The notes below the pieces were generated by a model. The model was not told the origin of the DNA and did not search any database. It saw nothing but the letters and a program-made list of their open reading frames with translations. Position numbers and translations under genes: made by a program. From assembly GCA_021767625.1 (NCBI GenBank), contig JAASTB010000156.1:1-5611 (forward strand): DNA of 5,611 nucleotides, given 5' to 3'. Positions 3,855-5,611 of the stretch are shown here, piece after piece. This DNA is from Wenzhouxiangella sp. (GTDB lineage Bacteria > Pseudomonadota > Gammaproteobacteria > Xanthomonadales > Wenzhouxiangellaceae). Within the stretch, counting starts at the first letter, position 1; every line of letters starts with the position of its first letter.

Positions 3855-5611
3855 ATGAGCAAGGTGATTGCCGTGGCCGCCTTAGTTTTCGCACTGACGG
3901 CGGCGCTTCCCGGGTCGGCATTCGCCGATGAACAGGCGGCCATCGACTTCCGCGAGGCCCGCACCGAGGCCGAACGGGCGACCGCCCTGGTCGAACTGAC
4001 AGACTGGCTCGGGCAGGACTTCGAGGCGGCCCGGCCCCACGTTGCGTCCCTGACCGTAGACCCCGAACTCCCGGCCGAGTCGCGCGCGCGGCTGCTGGCA
4101 AAGGCCATCAGCGCCGCACACGCCGCGGGCAAGCTCGATTTCGAAGCCGAAGCCGGGCCCGCCTACGAAGCTCTGGCCGGGCAACTGCCTTTCGGCGACG
4201 AGCGCGCCGCCCTGCACCGCGCCTACGGCAATCTCAACCTCTGGCGCGGCCGCTTTGATGTCGCCGAAGCGCTCTACCGCCAGGCCGCGGCCGAACACCG
4301 GGCCGACGACACCGCCGTCCAGGCGGACCTCAAGAACTCCCTGGGCGTTGCGCTGGCCCAGCAGGGCAAGCTAGATGAGGCACTGAGTACGATGCTGGCG
4401 TCCTTCCGGCTGTTCGAGCAGACCGAAGGTGGCCCCTCGACCAACCTGCTGCGCAACATCGGGGGGCTGTCAATCTACCTCGAAGACTGGAACCAGGCCG
4501 TGGAGTTCACGCTGCTGGCCCTCGACAAGACCGACCCGCAGGACCCGCTGATCACCGGCCTGTATTCCAATCTTGCGGCCGCGCTAATCGAACAGGGAAA
4601 GCTGGAAGAAGCAACCGAAGCACTGGAGACCGCCATGGCGATCGGCGAGGCACAGGGCCGGCCCAATTCCTCGGTTGTGAGCAATCTCGGCTACGCCGTC
4701 AGGGAACAGGGGCGCATCGATGAAGCCCTGGCCTACTTTCGCCGCGCGGTGGAAATCGACCGCGCCGAAGGCGACACCGGCTCGATGGCCATCACCCTCA
4801 AGAACGTGGGCGAGACCCTGATTCAGCTCGGCCACCGCGAGGAGGCCGATGCCGCGCTGCAGGAATCCATGGCCGCATATCGCGAGGCCGACATCAAACC
4901 CAAGCGTCTCGAACTCTATCCGGTACTGGTCGAGAACCTCGAGCAACTCGGGCGCTACCCCGAAGCCCTGGCGATGATGCGCGAATATCGCGAGCTGAGC
5001 GAGGAAATCGCCTCCGCCGAGGCCCAGGCACGCGTGGCCGAGTTGCAGGGCGCCTTCGACCTGGAGCGCAAGGAGCGCGAGCTGGCCGAGTCCGAACGTG
5101 AACGCCTGGCCAGCGAAACGCGCCTGGCCTCGATCGAAGCCGCACAGACCCGGCAGCAACACCTGCGAACCCTGCTGACGACGGGCGTGGTCGCTCTCGC
5201 GCTGATCCTGCTCCTGCTGCTGCGCCTGCTGCAGCTGCGAACCCGGGCCAACCGGCTGCTGGCCGAGAAGAACACCGAGATCGACCAACAGCACAGGGCA
5301 CTGGAACAGAGCCACGTACAACTGCAGCGCCAGAGCGTCGAGGATGAACTGACCGGTCTGGGCAATCGCCGATTTGTGCGGCGGCTTCTGGAATCCGAGC
5401 TACCGAGGGTCCTGGTCGAGGAACCCGCGCTGCTGGTACTGATCGACCTCGACCGCTTCAAGGGCATCAACGACACCTTCGGCCATCCGGTCGGCGATGG
5501 TGTGCTGGCCCGCTTTGCCGAAACCCTGCGCCAAGTGGCCGGGCCGGATGACGTACTGGCCCGATGGGGCGGCGAGGAATTCCTGTGGCTGATTCCCGCG
5601 GCGCGCATGAC
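3855..5611 (+). CDS. Periplasmic TPR sensor – transmembrane – GGDEF diguanylate cyclase (partial, C-terminus outside window)
   Basis: The protein is predicted to make cyclic-di-GMP from two GTP in response to a periplasmic cue. It has 585 complete codons in the window. Residues 1-24 are a signal peptide with an AFA24/DE cleavage site. Residues about 117-385 hold around seven TPR-like helical pairs, with N/G anchors such as NSLG 161-164, RNIG 200-203, SNLG 276-279 and KNVG 316-319. Residues about 379-438 are a charged coiled coil rich in ELAESERERLA-type heptads, followed by a TM helix at about 440-460 and a short second coiled coil at about 462-495. The GGDEF domain begins at DELTGLGNRR (497-506). 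It continues with LIDLDRFKGINDTFGHPVGD (529-548), which includes the metal-binding D531, and reaches GGEEF at 572-576. All visible active-site residues are intact. The RxxD inhibitory site is absent: the position reads GPDD. AAAGGGG at 3842-3848, six bases before the ATG, supports the start. The adjacent CTERM protein could be an output target, but that is inference. Confidence 0.93.
   Translation, partial: MSKVIAVAALVFALTAALPGSAFADEQAAIDFREARTEAERATALVELTDWLGQDFEAARPHVASLTVDPELPAESRARLLAKAISAAHAAGKLDFEAEAGPAYEALAGQLPFGDERAALHRAYGNLNLWRGRFDVAEALYRQAAAEHRADDTAVQADLKNSLGVALAQQGKLDEALSTMLASFRLFEQTEGGPSTNLLRNIGGLSIYLEDWNQAVEFTLLALDKTDPQDPLITGLYSNLAAALIEQGKLEEATEALETAMAIGEAQGRPNSSVVSNLGYAVREQGRIDEALAYFRRAVEIDRAEGDTGSMAITLKNVGETLIQLGHREEADAALQESMAAYREADIKPKRLELYPVLVENLEQLGRYPEALAMMREYRELSEEIASAEAQARVAELQGAFDLERKERELAESERERLASETRLASIEAAQTRQQHLRTLLTTGVVALALILLLLLRLLQLRTRANRLLAEKNTEIDQQHRALEQSHVQLQRQSVEDELTGLGNRRFVRRLLESELPRVLVEEPALLVLIDLDRFKGINDTFGHPVGDGVLARFAETLRQVAGPDDVLARWGGEEFLWLIPAARM

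Noticed and set aside
3226..4101. 291-codon open frame on the minus strand across the gene-free region
   Set aside because: Composition is Arg/Pro/Ser-rich and low complexity, it has no domain, and it overlaps two well-supported plus-strand genes.
4584..5321. 245-codon open frame on the minus strand
   Set aside because: It is antisense to the TPR/coiled-coil part of the sensor; Leu/Gln-rich output mirrors the Glu/Gln/Ala codons on the plus strand.

Overview
The window is GC-rich and densely coding. Its repertoire suggests a free-living, exosortase-bearing gammaproteobacterium, possibly near Xanthomonadales or Chromatiales. The hints are a DedA–PAP2 fusion, a secreted protein with a PEP/IPTL-CTERM-like tail, a periplasmic TPR–GGDEF sensor and a CRP/Clp-type operator. 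This placement is inference from gene content; no rRNA, tRNA or housekeeping marker is present. No IS element, CRISPR array, integrase or attachment site was seen.

Layout. (1) Positions 1-1322, minus strand: the first 440 codons of a membrane protein that runs off the left edge. Its N-terminal DedA half keeps the family's key acidic and arginine residues. Its C-terminal half has a PAP2-like layout, but every recognisable PAP2 catalytic motif is replaced. (2) Positions 1323-1569: a divergent intergenic region with one AT-rich patch. (3) Positions 1570-2325, plus strand: a class I SAM-dependent methyltransferase with some CmoB-like features. (4) Positions 2326-2554: an intergenic region holding a GC-rich hairpin, a perfect TGTGA-N6-TCACA operator, a candidate sigma-70 promoter and a strong Shine-Dalgarno. 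(5) Positions 2555-3484, plus strand: a secreted five-repeat beta-propeller-like protein ending in a CTERM-type anchor. (6) Positions 3485-3854: a 370-base gene-free stretch unusually rich in inverted repeats. (7) Positions 3855-5611, plus strand: a signal peptide–TPR–coiled coil–TM–GGDEF protein, cut by the right edge just after the GGEEF signature.

The genes do not form one obvious operon: each plus-strand gene has its own leader of more than 200 bases, except that the methyltransferase leader is shared with the divergent DedA gene. The best-supported functional theme is the envelope: a DedA lipid-carrier or proton-motive-force type membrane protein, an exported CTERM protein and a cyclic-di-GMP synthase with a periplasmic sensor. 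A speculative link is that the operator upstream of the CTERM gene suits a CRP/Clp regulator, and Clp of Xanthomonas responds to cyclic-di-GMP.

I do not see a clearly new defence or mobile system. The strongest leads are the degenerate PAP2 half, the operator–promoter arrangement, the hybrid sorting tail on a velcro-like propeller, and the structured gene-free region.
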